NCBI GenBank assembly: GCA_025359245.1
Contig: JANYGW010000018.1
Location: forward strand, 1-41,545
Length of the DNA stretch: 41,545 nucleotides
Direction: 5' to 3'
Source of the DNA: Massilia sp.
GTDB lineage: Bacteria > Pseudomonadota > Gammaproteobacteria > Burkholderiales > Burkholderiaceae_D
Each line of letters begins with the position of its first letter. Positions within the stretch are counted from its first letter, which is position 1. The translations under genes and the position numbers were made by a program. Shown here piece by piece: positions 15,605 through 22,246 of this stretch. Under the pieces are notes generated by a model that was given only the letters and a program-made list of their open reading frames with translations, did not search any database and was not told the origin of the DNA.

Positions 15605-16984
15605 ATGCACATGCGTCAGCTTCCCTTTCTACTGGCAGGACTGTCCCTGTCGTTGTCGGCCCACGCGGCCAACAGCGACAGCTGGAAAATTCCGGTCAGC
15701 GTACAGAAACTCGATAACGGCCTGACCGTCATCGTCTCGCCGGATCACAGCTCGCCGACGGTCGGCGTCAGCGTCGTGTATCACGTCGGCATGCGCCTCG
15801 AGCCGAAAAACCGCACCGGCTTCGCGCACCTGTTCGAACACCTGATGTTCCAGGGCACGCCGAACGCACCGAAGGGCGTATTCGACCGCGCCATCACCGG
15901 CGGCGGCGGGCGCAACAACGGCTCGACCCGTCCCGACTTCACCAACTACGTCGAAACGGCGCCGGTGTCGGCGATCGACTCGATCCTGTGGCTCGAAGCG
16001 GACCGCATGAAGACGCTCGACTTCAACGAGAAATCGCTGAAGAACCAGCAGGACGTGGTCAAGGAAGAGATTCGCGTCAACGTCAAGAACCAGCCCTACG
16101 GCGGCTTCATGTGGATCGACATTTCGCAGCAGGCGTTCCAGAAGTGGGAGAACAACCACGACGGCTACGGCAGCTTCAAGGACCTCGAAGGCGCCAGCCT
16201 GGACGACGTGCGCAACTTCCACCGCGACTACTACGGCCCGAACAACGCGGTGCTGGCCATCGCCGGCGACGTGACGCCGGCCCAGGGCTTCGCGCTGGCC
16301 AAGAAATACTTCGCGGCGATTCCAAAACGCGCAACGCCGCCCGCGACCGACTTCAGCGAGCCGCTCAACACGGCCGAAAAGCGGGTCGAGCAAAGCGACA
16401 CGCTGGCGCAGGTGCCGGCCATCGCCGCGGCCTGGAAAATGCCGACCCGCGGCAGCCGCGACCAGGCGCCGATGGCGGTGCTGGGCGAACTGCTGGCCGG
16501 CGGCGACGCCTCGATCTTCTACCAGGGCCTGGTCAAGGGGCGCGAACTGTCGCTCAACATCGATTCGCTGTACGGCCTGACCAGCCCATGGGAATTCGAC
16601 GGCCCGACCCTGTTCACCGTGTTCGCGCTGTACAAGCCTGACAGCAGCGCCAACGCGCTGCTGGCCGCCATGGACGAGGAGATCGCCAAGGTCGTCAAGA
16701 ACGGCGTCGACGCCGCCACCCTCAAGCGGGTCAAGACGCGCATGCTGGCCGACTGGTACGACACGCTGGAAAGCTTCCTCAACCGCGCCGACACGCTGGC
16801 CAAGCTGCAGACCCTGTGGGGCGACGCGAATGTCGCCAACAAAATCCCGGCGCTGATCGAAGGCGTGACGTCCGAGGACATCCAGCGCGCCGCCCGGACT
16901 TACCTGACCGTTGCCAACCGCACCGTCATCGACCGCAAGCTGGCGCCGAAAGCCGCGCCTGCGCCAACCGCTGCCAAGAACTAA
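15605..16984 (+). CDS. M16 zinc peptidase, catalytic subunit, secreted
   Basis: A 459-residue metallopeptidase of the M16 (pitrilysin / processing peptidase) family. The signal peptide ends around AHAAN (residue 21-22), so it acts in the periplasm or outside. The inverted zinc motif HLFEH is at residues 75-79, in GFAHLFEHLMFQGTP, with the third ligand glutamate about 75 residues later in VVKEEIR. The usual two-domain layout of short bacterial M16B proteins follows, with DYYGPNNAVLAIAGDV separating the halves. GAGG seven bases before the ATG at 15605 sets the start; another ATG lies two codons later. It forms an operon with the inactive partner 11 bases downstream; such pairs assemble as heterodimers. 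Confidence 0.93.
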   Translation: MHMRQLPFLLAGLSLSLSAHAANSDSWKIPVSVQKLDNGLTVIVSPDHSSPTVGVSVVYHVGMRLEPKNRTGFAHLFEHLMFQGTPNAPKGVFDRAITGGGGRNNGSTRPDFTNYVETAPVSAIDSILWLEADRMKTLDFNEKSLKNQQDVVKEEIRVNVKNQPYGGFMWIDISQQAFQKWENNHDGYGSFKDLEGASLDDVRNFHRDYYGPNNAVLAIAGDVTPAQGFALAKKYFAAIPKRATPPATDFSEPLNTAEKRVEQSDTLAQVPAIAAAWKMPTRGSRDQAPMAVLGELLAGGDASIFYQGLVKGRELSLNIDSLYGLTSPWEFDGPTLFTVFALYKPDSSANALLAAMDEEIAKVVKNGVDAATLKRVKTRMLADWYDTLESFLNRADTLAKLQTLWGDANVANKIPALIEGVTSEDIQRAARTYLTVANRTVIDRKLAPKAAPAPTAAKN

Positions 16985-16995
16985 GGAGAGCATCC

Positions 16996-18408
16996 ATGAA
17001 AAAACTGATGCTGACACTCGCCATTTCGATGCTGTTCGCGCCGGCCGTCCACGCGGCCGCCAACGCCAGCGCTTCTTCCACCTTGCCGCCGTATGGCAAG
17101 GACAAGCCGATTCCGGCGCCGCAAATCGCCAAGAAGACCCTGGCCAACGGCCTGACGGTCTGGGTCGTGCCGCGCAACGGCCTGCCGCGCGTCGACTTCG
17201 TGCTGGCGGTGCGCGGCGCCGGCTTCGCCGCCGACGACAAGCAGCACTCCGGCTTTGCCAACCTGATGGCGGGCCTGCTCAATGAAGGCACGGCCAAGCG
17301 CGATTCGCGCGCCATCGCCGAAGCGGCGCAAGGCATGGGCGGCTCGGTCGGCGCCAGCGCCAGCCACGACGGCATCACCGTGGCCGGCAATGCGCTGACC
17401 TCGAACGCTGCCGCGATGCTGCAGCTGCTGGCCGAAGTGGCGCGCACGCCGTCGTTCCCGGCCGGCGAAGTCCAGCTGGCCAAGGGCAATGCGCTGCAGG
17501 GCCTGAAGGCGTCCGAAGCGCAGCCGGGCTTTCGCGCCGACCGCGCGCTGAACAAGGCCATCTACGGCGAGCACCCGTACGCGACCACCGCGCCGACGGT
17601 CGAAGCGATCACCTCGGTGAGCGACGCCTACCTGCGCGCCGAGCATGCGAAGCGCTTTCGTCCCGACCGCGCGCTGCTGGTCATTACCGGCCGCGTGACC
17701 GAGGCCGAGGCGATGAAGATGGCCACGGCCGCCTTCGGCGACTGGAAAGCCGAGGGCGCTGCCCTGCCGGAAACGCCGGGCGCAATGCTCAACATGAAAC
17801 CGGTGCGCATCGTGCTGGCGCGCGCCGGCAGCGTGCAGTCGACGCTGCGCCTGGGCAGCCCGGGCACCTCGGCCGCCACGGCCGACCTGGTTCCGCTGCG
17901 CCTGACCAGCACCATCATCGGCGGTGGCTTCAGCAGCCGCGTCAACCTCAACCTGCGCGAGGAAAAGGGTTACACCTACGGCGCGTCGGCCGGTGCGCGC
18001 ACCTACCGCAACGGCGGCGGCATCGTCGGCGGCGCGGACGTGCGCAACGAAGTGACGGGCGCCTCGCTCAAGGAATTCTACGGCGAGTACCGGCGCATCG
18101 GCACCGAGCTGGTGCCGGAAGCGGAAATGAGCATGAACAAGCGCTACGTCGCCGGCGGCTATTTGATCAACAACCAGCTGCAGAAGGCGGTGGCCGCAAC
18201 GCTGGCCAACAACTGGCTGATCGGCCTGCCGCCGGAGTTCCTGGGCCAGTACGTGACGATGATCCAGAAGGTGACGCCGGAGCAAGTGCGCGAGATGGGC
18301 AAGAAGTACTTCGTGCCCGAGAACCAGTCGATCGTGGTGGTCGGCGATCCGGCCGCGATCGCGGCGCAGCTGAAGGAATACGGGGAGTTTGTCGTCACCG
18401 ACAAATAA
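16996..18408 (+). CDS. M16 family protein, non-catalytic partner, secreted
   Basis: A 470-residue M16-like protein with a signal peptide (MKKLMLTLAISMLFAPAVHA). The position of the zinc motif reads HSGFANLMAGLLNEGT, so the HxxEH pattern of its neighbour is absent and it should not bind catalytic zinc. The C-terminal half keeps the substrate-closing signature LNLREEKGYTYGASAGAR (the conserved Arg/Tyr pair). This split of zinc site and R/Y motif over two subunits matches mitochondrial-type processing peptidases and bacterial M16 heterodimers. A strong AAGGAG lies five to eight bases before the ATG at 16996. The gene ends just before the terminator at 18421. Confidence 0.93.
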   Translation: MKKLMLTLAISMLFAPAVHAAANASASSTLPPYGKDKPIPAPQIAKKTLANGLTVWVVPRNGLPRVDFVLAVRGAGFAADDKQHSGFANLMAGLLNEGTAKRDSRAIAEAAQGMGGSVGASASHDGITVAGNALTSNAAAMLQLLAEVARTPSFPAGEVQLAKGNALQGLKASEAQPGFRADRALNKAIYGEHPYATTAPTVEAITSVSDAYLRAEHAKRFRPDRALLVITGRVTEAEAMKMATAAFGDWKAEGAALPETPGAMLNMKPVRIVLARAGSVQSTLRLGSPGTSAATADLVPLRLTSTIIGGGFSSRVNLNLREEKGYTYGASAGARTYRNGGGIVGGADVRNEVTGASLKEFYGEYRRIGTELVPEAEMSMNKRYVAGGYLINNQLQKAVAATLANNWLIGLPPEFLGQYVTMIQKVTPEQVREMGKKYFVPENQSIVVVGDPAAIAAQLKEYGEFVVTDK

Positions 18409-18420
18409 GCCGGTTCGTTC

Positions 18421-18462
18421 AAAAAAAAACCGCCACCAGTTCGCGCTGGTGGCGGTTTTTTT
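18421..18462. terminator. Bidirectional rho-independent terminator
   Basis: CCGCCACCAG (18430-18439) and CTGGTGGCGG (18446-18455) form a perfect 10-bp stem with a 6-base loop, with nine A before and seven T after it. It serves the M16 operon on the plus strand and can end the YdeI-like gene on the minus strand. Confidence 0.93.
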
Positions 18463-18492
18463 ATCGATGCGATTCCTGCGCCGTACAGGAAT

Positions 18493-19092
18493 CTAGCACT
18501 TCTCATACTTCCAATTGCGCGCCTTGCCCTCGGCCAGCCACTCCACCGACTGCGCCATCCTGCGCAGGCGCGTCGCTTCGGTCTTGGCCTCCTCCAGCCA
18601 GTCGACATATTCGCGCTTGAAGCTGGTGCTGCCGCCGTTGAAATTGGCCAGCGCCGGCTTGTTGCCGGCCAGCGCGGCGAGGAAATAGTCTGGCACCGCC
18701 AACGGACGCACCGCTTTCGGCGCAGTGCGCGCCGGCGTCTTGACGCCATCGACGTTGAGCTGCATGGCCTGCTTCACATAGCCGCCCAGGACTTTCTTCG
18801 ATGGCAGGTCCTTGAGCGACGTGATACGCCCCAGGTGACCCATCGCTTCGCGCTGTATCATTTCCGGGAACAGCAGCTCGCCTTTCCAGAACCCGAACGC
18901 GCAATGGGCCTTGAACGCCGCCATGTGGCACAGCATGCCCTGGTAGCCGAAGTGCGGACTGCTCCACTTCATGGTCTCCTCGACTTCGGGACAGGCGGCG
19001 TGAACCAGCGCGCGCAAATGGGCCAGGATAGGCTGTGCGAATTCGGGGGCCGCGGCAATATACGCGTCGATGCGGGGATCGGTGGATGGCAT
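18493..19092 (-). CDS. YdeI-like / DUF1801 protein
   Basis: A 199-residue soluble protein. The N-terminal half has the DUF1801 (YdhG-like) fold signature ACPEVEETMKWSSPHFGYQG and CHMAAFKAHCAFGFWKGELL. The C-terminal half matches the YdeI/OmpD-associated family (VPDYFLAALAGNKPALANF ... FKREYVDWLEEAKTEATRLRRM). This two-part arrangement is usual for the family. Biochemical activity is unknown; YdeI-type proteins have been linked to resistance against antimicrobial peptides in enterobacteria. It follows higA by 21 bases in the same direction and could be cotranscribed with it. No signal peptide. Confidence 0.85.
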   Translation of the reverse strand: MPSTDPRIDAYIAAAPEFAQPILAHLRALVHAACPEVEETMKWSSPHFGYQGMLCHMAAFKAHCAFGFWKGELLFPEMIQREAMGHLGRITSLKDLPSKKVLGGYVKQAMQLNVDGVKTPARTAPKAVRPLAVPDYFLAALAGNKPALANFNGGSTSFKREYVDWLEEAKTEATRLRRMAQSVEWLAEGKARNWKYEKC

Positions 19093-19113
19093 GGGATCAA
19101 ATCAAAGTAGCGT

Positions 19114-19536
19114 TTAAATGAACAGGCTGGCCGGCACGGAAAACCTGGCCGACAGGGCTCTAATTTGCCTTACATTTAATTCGCGCTTTCCAGTCAGGAT
19201 TTCCGAAACAACACCTTGCGAACCAATCTCGGGAAGCTCTGACTGGGTTAAATCATGCTGTTCCATGAGGAGCCGGAGCGAATCAAGCGCGGCCACTGCA
19301 GTTGGCGGATAGTGTTCAGCGTCATACTCTCCAATCAACACTTCCAAGGTATCGACCAGGTCTGCCAGGGGATGGCCATCGTTCGCCGCGCCTCTGTCGA
19401 CCAGTTCGTTCAGCAGCGCGACAGTTTTGTCGTAGTCTGCCGCTGTCCGAACAGGGTGCAGAGGTGCAACCGCAGTCAGTGCTTGAAAGTGCGTCGTCAG
19501 TTCTTCGATCATATTTCGATGGCTCAAGGTTTCCAC
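19114..19536 (-). CDS. higA: HigA-type antitoxin with helix-turn-helix domain, GTG start
   Basis: A 140-residue antitoxin and probable autorepressor. The C-terminal 60 residues form an XRE-type helix-turn-helix: LLMEQHDLTQSELPEIG, then SQGVVSEILTGKRELNVRQIRALSARFSVPASLFI. The N-terminal part would wrap the toxin. The start is the GTG at 19536, because AAGGAG sits eight bases before it; the first ATG (19512) has no such site. The start overlaps the end of higB by 13 bases, the usual toxin-first order of hig loci. By analogy it binds the palindrome upstream of higB. Family membership is clear; neutralisation is inferred. Confidence 0.88.
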   Translation of the reverse strand: METLSHRNMIEELTTHFQALTAVAPLHPVRTAADYDKTVALLNELVDRGAANDGHPLADLVDTLEVLIGEYDAEHYPPTAVAALDSLRLLMEQHDLTQSELPEIGSQGVVSEILTGKRELNVRQIRALSARFSVPASLFI

Positions 19537-19805
19537 GAGTCGTACTCCTTATGCGTAAAAACATGCCGAACAAATAGCTTCTGATAGGAAAATGAGACCG
19601 CAGCAACGATGCGGAACTTGTTAGCGCCAATATTAGAAACGCGAAAATTGCCAACCTTGTCGGTGGCGCCAAATGTCGTTTTCAGCTCTGCGAAACTGTG
19701 AAAATCGCGCGACTCGACGATCTTGCGCCACGCCTGCATCGACACTTGTGCATCTGGGTGTCTGGCAGCGAAATCGACAAGCGCCTTATTGGAAATGACA
19801 CGCAT
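19524..19805 (-). CDS. higB: HigB-type toxin (RelE-fold mRNA endonuclease)
   Basis: A 93-residue protein starting MRVISNKALVDFAARHPDA, matching the HigB_toxin family (the host-inhibition toxins of RelE-like fold that cut mRNA at the ribosome). Typical segments are AWRKIVESRDFHSFAELKTTF, NFRVSNIGANKFRIVAAVSF and the C-terminal KLFVRHVFTHKEYDSWK, with R/H/K residues that would face RNA. A longer ORF extends to 19928 into upstream DNA, but the length and the N-terminus fit the ATG at 19805. Codon use is less GC-rich than in neighbouring genes, consistent with acquisition. It overlaps higA by 13 bases. Confidence 0.9.
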   Translation of the reverse strand: MRVISNKALVDFAARHPDAQVSMQAWRKIVESRDFHSFAELKTTFGATDKVGNFRVSNIGANKFRIVAAVSFSYQKLFVRHVFTHKEYDSWKP

Positions 19806-19815
19806 AAGGCACAGT

Positions 19816-19830
19816 ATCTCAAAACGAGAT
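19816..19830. promoter_or_regulatory. Candidate HigA operator palindrome
   Basis: ATCTC-AAAAC-GAGAT is a perfect 5+5 inverted repeat, 10 bases upstream of the higB start codon and overlapping a -10-like GATACT on the minus strand. Position and symmetry suit autorepression by HigA; binding is not shown. Confidence 0.55.
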
Positions 19831-19860
19831 TTCACGCACGACGTTTTTCCAATCGTGCCG

Positions 19861-20754
19861 CTATGACGCCAATCTGGTCCGGGCGAAACAGATATATTCG
19901 CCGGCGAGCGGCAATCCCTCGCGCCCAAGCGACGCCTGTTGCGCCGGCCCGAGCAGCGCGACGCTGTCGGTCACGCCGTCCATGACAAATCCCGCCTCGC
20001 CCAGGAAGCGCGCCAGATCGGCGCGCAGCATGCCGGACTGGAACGGCTCGCCGCGCAGCCTGAGCCAGAAGTCGACCAGACGGCTGCGCCGGCGAAAATT
20101 GGGCAGGCCGTCGGCCTGCGGTTCGAGCCAGGTGAACGCCACCCGGCTGTTCGGCGCGGCCCCCGCCATCTGCGCGAACAGCGCGCCCACAGCAGCGCGC
20201 GGCACATACATCAGCAAGCCTTCGGCCACGAACAGCGTCGGCTCGCCGCTGCGAAATCCCGGACACGCGGCCAGCACCCTTCCCAGCGCCTGCTGCGCCA
20301 GGTCGACCCCGATATAGTGCACCGCCGACCCGCCCTCGCCCGCCGCGCGGCGCTTGACGGCCTGGGTCGCAGGATGGTCGATCTCGATACAGCGCAGCTG
20401 CGGATGCGCGGCCAGCAGCTCCATGCACAACGTGTCGAAACCGGCGCCCAGCACCACCACCTGGCGGCAGCCGGCCGCGATCGCCCCCTGCGCGTGCTCG
20501 CGCAAGATGCGCTTGCGCAGCGCGAAGTGCAGGCTGATGCCGGGCAGGGTCGCGCGTTCGAGCATTCGGCACGCCCTGCGGAACCATCCCTTGCGCAGCA
20601 GCGCGGCCATGCGCGGATGCGCCGCCTGCAGCAGGGCCGCGCCGCGCCGCATCGCTTCATGCGGCAGCACCGGCGCGACGGCCGGCGCCGGCCGCACCAG
20701 TTGCAGGCCGGCCGCGACGATCAGCGCCGTGTTGCTGGGCTGGCCGGGCTTCAT
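19861..20754 (-). CDS. Class I SAM-dependent methyltransferase, LCM (PPM1-like) family
   Basis: A 297-residue soluble methyltransferase. The family pattern is visible: FALRKRILREHAQGAI (the Arg/Lys helix before motif I), VVVLGAGFDTL (about 99-109, SAM-binding motif I), IEIDHPAT (acidic residue D126 contacting the ribose), and LFVAEGLLMYVPRAA (motif IV region). These fit the leucine-carboxyl-methyltransferase superfamily, whose bacterial members methylate carboxyl or hydroxyl groups of small molecules such as polyketides. The start overlaps the preceding oxidase stop by four bases (ATGA), so the two enzymes are translated together and probably act on the same pathway. Substrate unknown. The longer open frame to 21045 is only read-through. 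Confidence 0.85.
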   Translation of the reverse strand: MKPGQPSNTALIVAAGLQLVRPAPAVAPVLPHEAMRRGAALLQAAHPRMAALLRKGWFRRACRMLERATLPGISLHFALRKRILREHAQGAIAAGCRQVVVLGAGFDTLCMELLAAHPQLRCIEIDHPATQAVKRRAAGEGGSAVHYIGVDLAQQALGRVLAACPGFRSGEPTLFVAEGLLMYVPRAAVGALFAQMAGAAPNSRVAFTWLEPQADGLPNFRRRSRLVDFWLRLRGEPFQSGMLRADLARFLGEAGFVMDGVTDSVALLGPAQQASLGREGLPLAGEYICFARTRLAS

Positions 20755-22166
20755 GCCGCCTGCTCGGCCGCGAACAGCGCGCGGTAGTGGCGGTACCAGT
20801 TGCTCTGGAAGCGTTCCTGCGGATCGAGGCGGCGCTTCCATGCGAAAAACTGGTCGATGTTCGGATGGCAGGCGCGCAGCTGGCGCAGGCTGGCCGCCTT
20901 CGAATAGGTCAGGTAGTAGCTGCCGTCGCGTGCGATGGCCAGGTCGGTGAGGCGCCGGAATGCCTGCGCGGTTGCCTCGATGCCTTCCGGCGTGTGCACC
21001 GTGTGCAGGTTGAAGATGATGCAGGCATAGTCCTGCTTCGCCCACGGCAGGAAGCTCTCGCGATCGCGTTCGATCAGCCGGATCGTACCGTAAATCAGGT
21101 CCACCGCATGCTCCCGAAAATCTGCCGCAGCTGCGCGCATGAAATCCGCCAGGCGCGCGTGCGGCACATAGATTTCACCGATCATCTCCGAGCCGCAATG
21201 TCCCAGCGTGGCGTCGATGTGCTGGTGGTAGCCGTCCAGATAAGTGCTTTGCTGGAGCCGGTCGCTCCAGTACAGCTGGCCGTCGCTGGCCAGGTAATGC
21301 GCAGCGTAGCACGCGAAGGCGCTTGCCTTGTCGGTGTGGGCAAGGCCCAGCAAGTGGCGCCAGTCCTGTTCCGACAGGTGCTTGTCGGCCTCGCCCATCG
21401 GGCAGGCGTCGTCGACCGGGACGTAGCACGAGAACACGCCCAGCTGCAGGAAATCGTCGCTGGCCGGGTCGATCGCGAACTGGAAGTCGCCGTACACATA
21501 GCCGTCCGCTATGCGCTGCGCGAATGCGGGCAGCAGCGCGTCGAGCTGCAGCAGCGCGACATCGCGCCGCATCTTGCGGCGCGGCGCCAGGCGCAGCGTC
21601 ACGCTGGCGATCACGCCGAACAGGCCGTAGCCGCCGATCGCAAGGCGGAACAGGTCGCTGTTCGCGGCGCGGCTGCACAGCCTGAGCTGGCCCTGTCCAT
21701 CGATCAGCGTGAACGACTCGACATCGTCGATGAAGGGCCGCATCCGCAGGCCGCGCCCGTGCACGTTCGACGACAGGCAGCCGCCCAGGCTGAGCCGGTC
21801 GGCGCCGGTCTGTTTCTGGCGGATGCTCCAGCGCGGCCCGTGCGGGCGCTGCGCCGCTGCGAGGTAATCGATCAGCGCCGGCCATTCGATGCCGGCTTCG
21901 ACTTCGATCAGGCCGTTGATCTCGTCGAAGGCGACAATGCGGTCCAGATGGCGCATGTCGAGCAGCAGCGCGCCTTCGCAGAACTGCTGCCCGCCCATCG
22001 CGTGGCGCGCGCCGCAGATGGCCAACGGCAGGCCGCGCGCGGCGGCACTGGCCAGCGCGGCGCCGATGGCGGCCACGCTGCGCGGCGCGATGATGTCGGC
22101 TACCCGGGAGGCGTTCAGGCTGGAATGGATATCGTTGACGACGGGGAAAGGCATGGACTGGTTCAT
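20751..22166 (-). CDS. FAD-linked oxidase (PCMH/BBE-type)
   Basis: A 471-residue flavoprotein of the FAD-binding PCMH type (related to sugar-lactone oxidases, cytokinin dehydrogenase and DprE1). Visible elements: GLPLAICGARHAMGGQQF, where H55 is at the place used for covalent histidyl-FAD in relatives; LIEVEAGIEWPALIDYL; and the glycine loop SLGGCLSSNVHGRGL, followed by AIGGYGLFGVIASVTLRL. The C-terminal RRLDPQERFQSNWYRHY is the family end pattern. No signal peptide, so cytoplasmic. The gene ends within the start of the methyltransferase. Its start at 22166 is 80 bases after the regulator gene and has only a weak ribosome site; M5 at 22154 is an alternative. Substrate unknown. Confidence 0.83.
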   Translation of the reverse strand: MNQSMPFPVVNDIHSSLNASRVADIIAPRSVAAIGAALASAAARGLPLAICGARHAMGGQQFCEGALLLDMRHLDRIVAFDEINGLIEVEAGIEWPALIDYLAAAQRPHGPRWSIRQKQTGADRLSLGGCLSSNVHGRGLRMRPFIDDVESFTLIDGQGQLRLCSRAANSDLFRLAIGGYGLFGVIASVTLRLAPRRKMRRDVALLQLDALLPAFAQRIADGYVYGDFQFAIDPASDDFLQLGVFSCYVPVDDACPMGEADKHLSEQDWRHLLGLAHTDKASAFACYAAHYLASDGQLYWSDRLQQSTYLDGYHQHIDATLGHCGSEMIGEIYVPHARLADFMRAAAADFREHAVDLIYGTIRLIERDRESFLPWAKQDYACIIFNLHTVHTPEGIEATAQAFRRLTDLAIARDGSYYLTYSKAASLRQLRACHPNIDQFFAWKRRLDPQERFQSNWYRHYRALFAAEQAA

Positions 22167-22246
22167 GGCATCGATCTCAGGGAAGGGACGATTCCATTGT
22201 TGCCTTGAACTTCGCGCGCTGCCATCGATTCCGCGCCGGTAGCGCG

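Noticed and set aside
19524..19928. 134-residue HigB with a 41-residue N-terminal extension
   Set aside because: The family is about 90-100 residues and starts as at 19805; the extension would cross the candidate promoter and operator and enter the methyltransferase gene.
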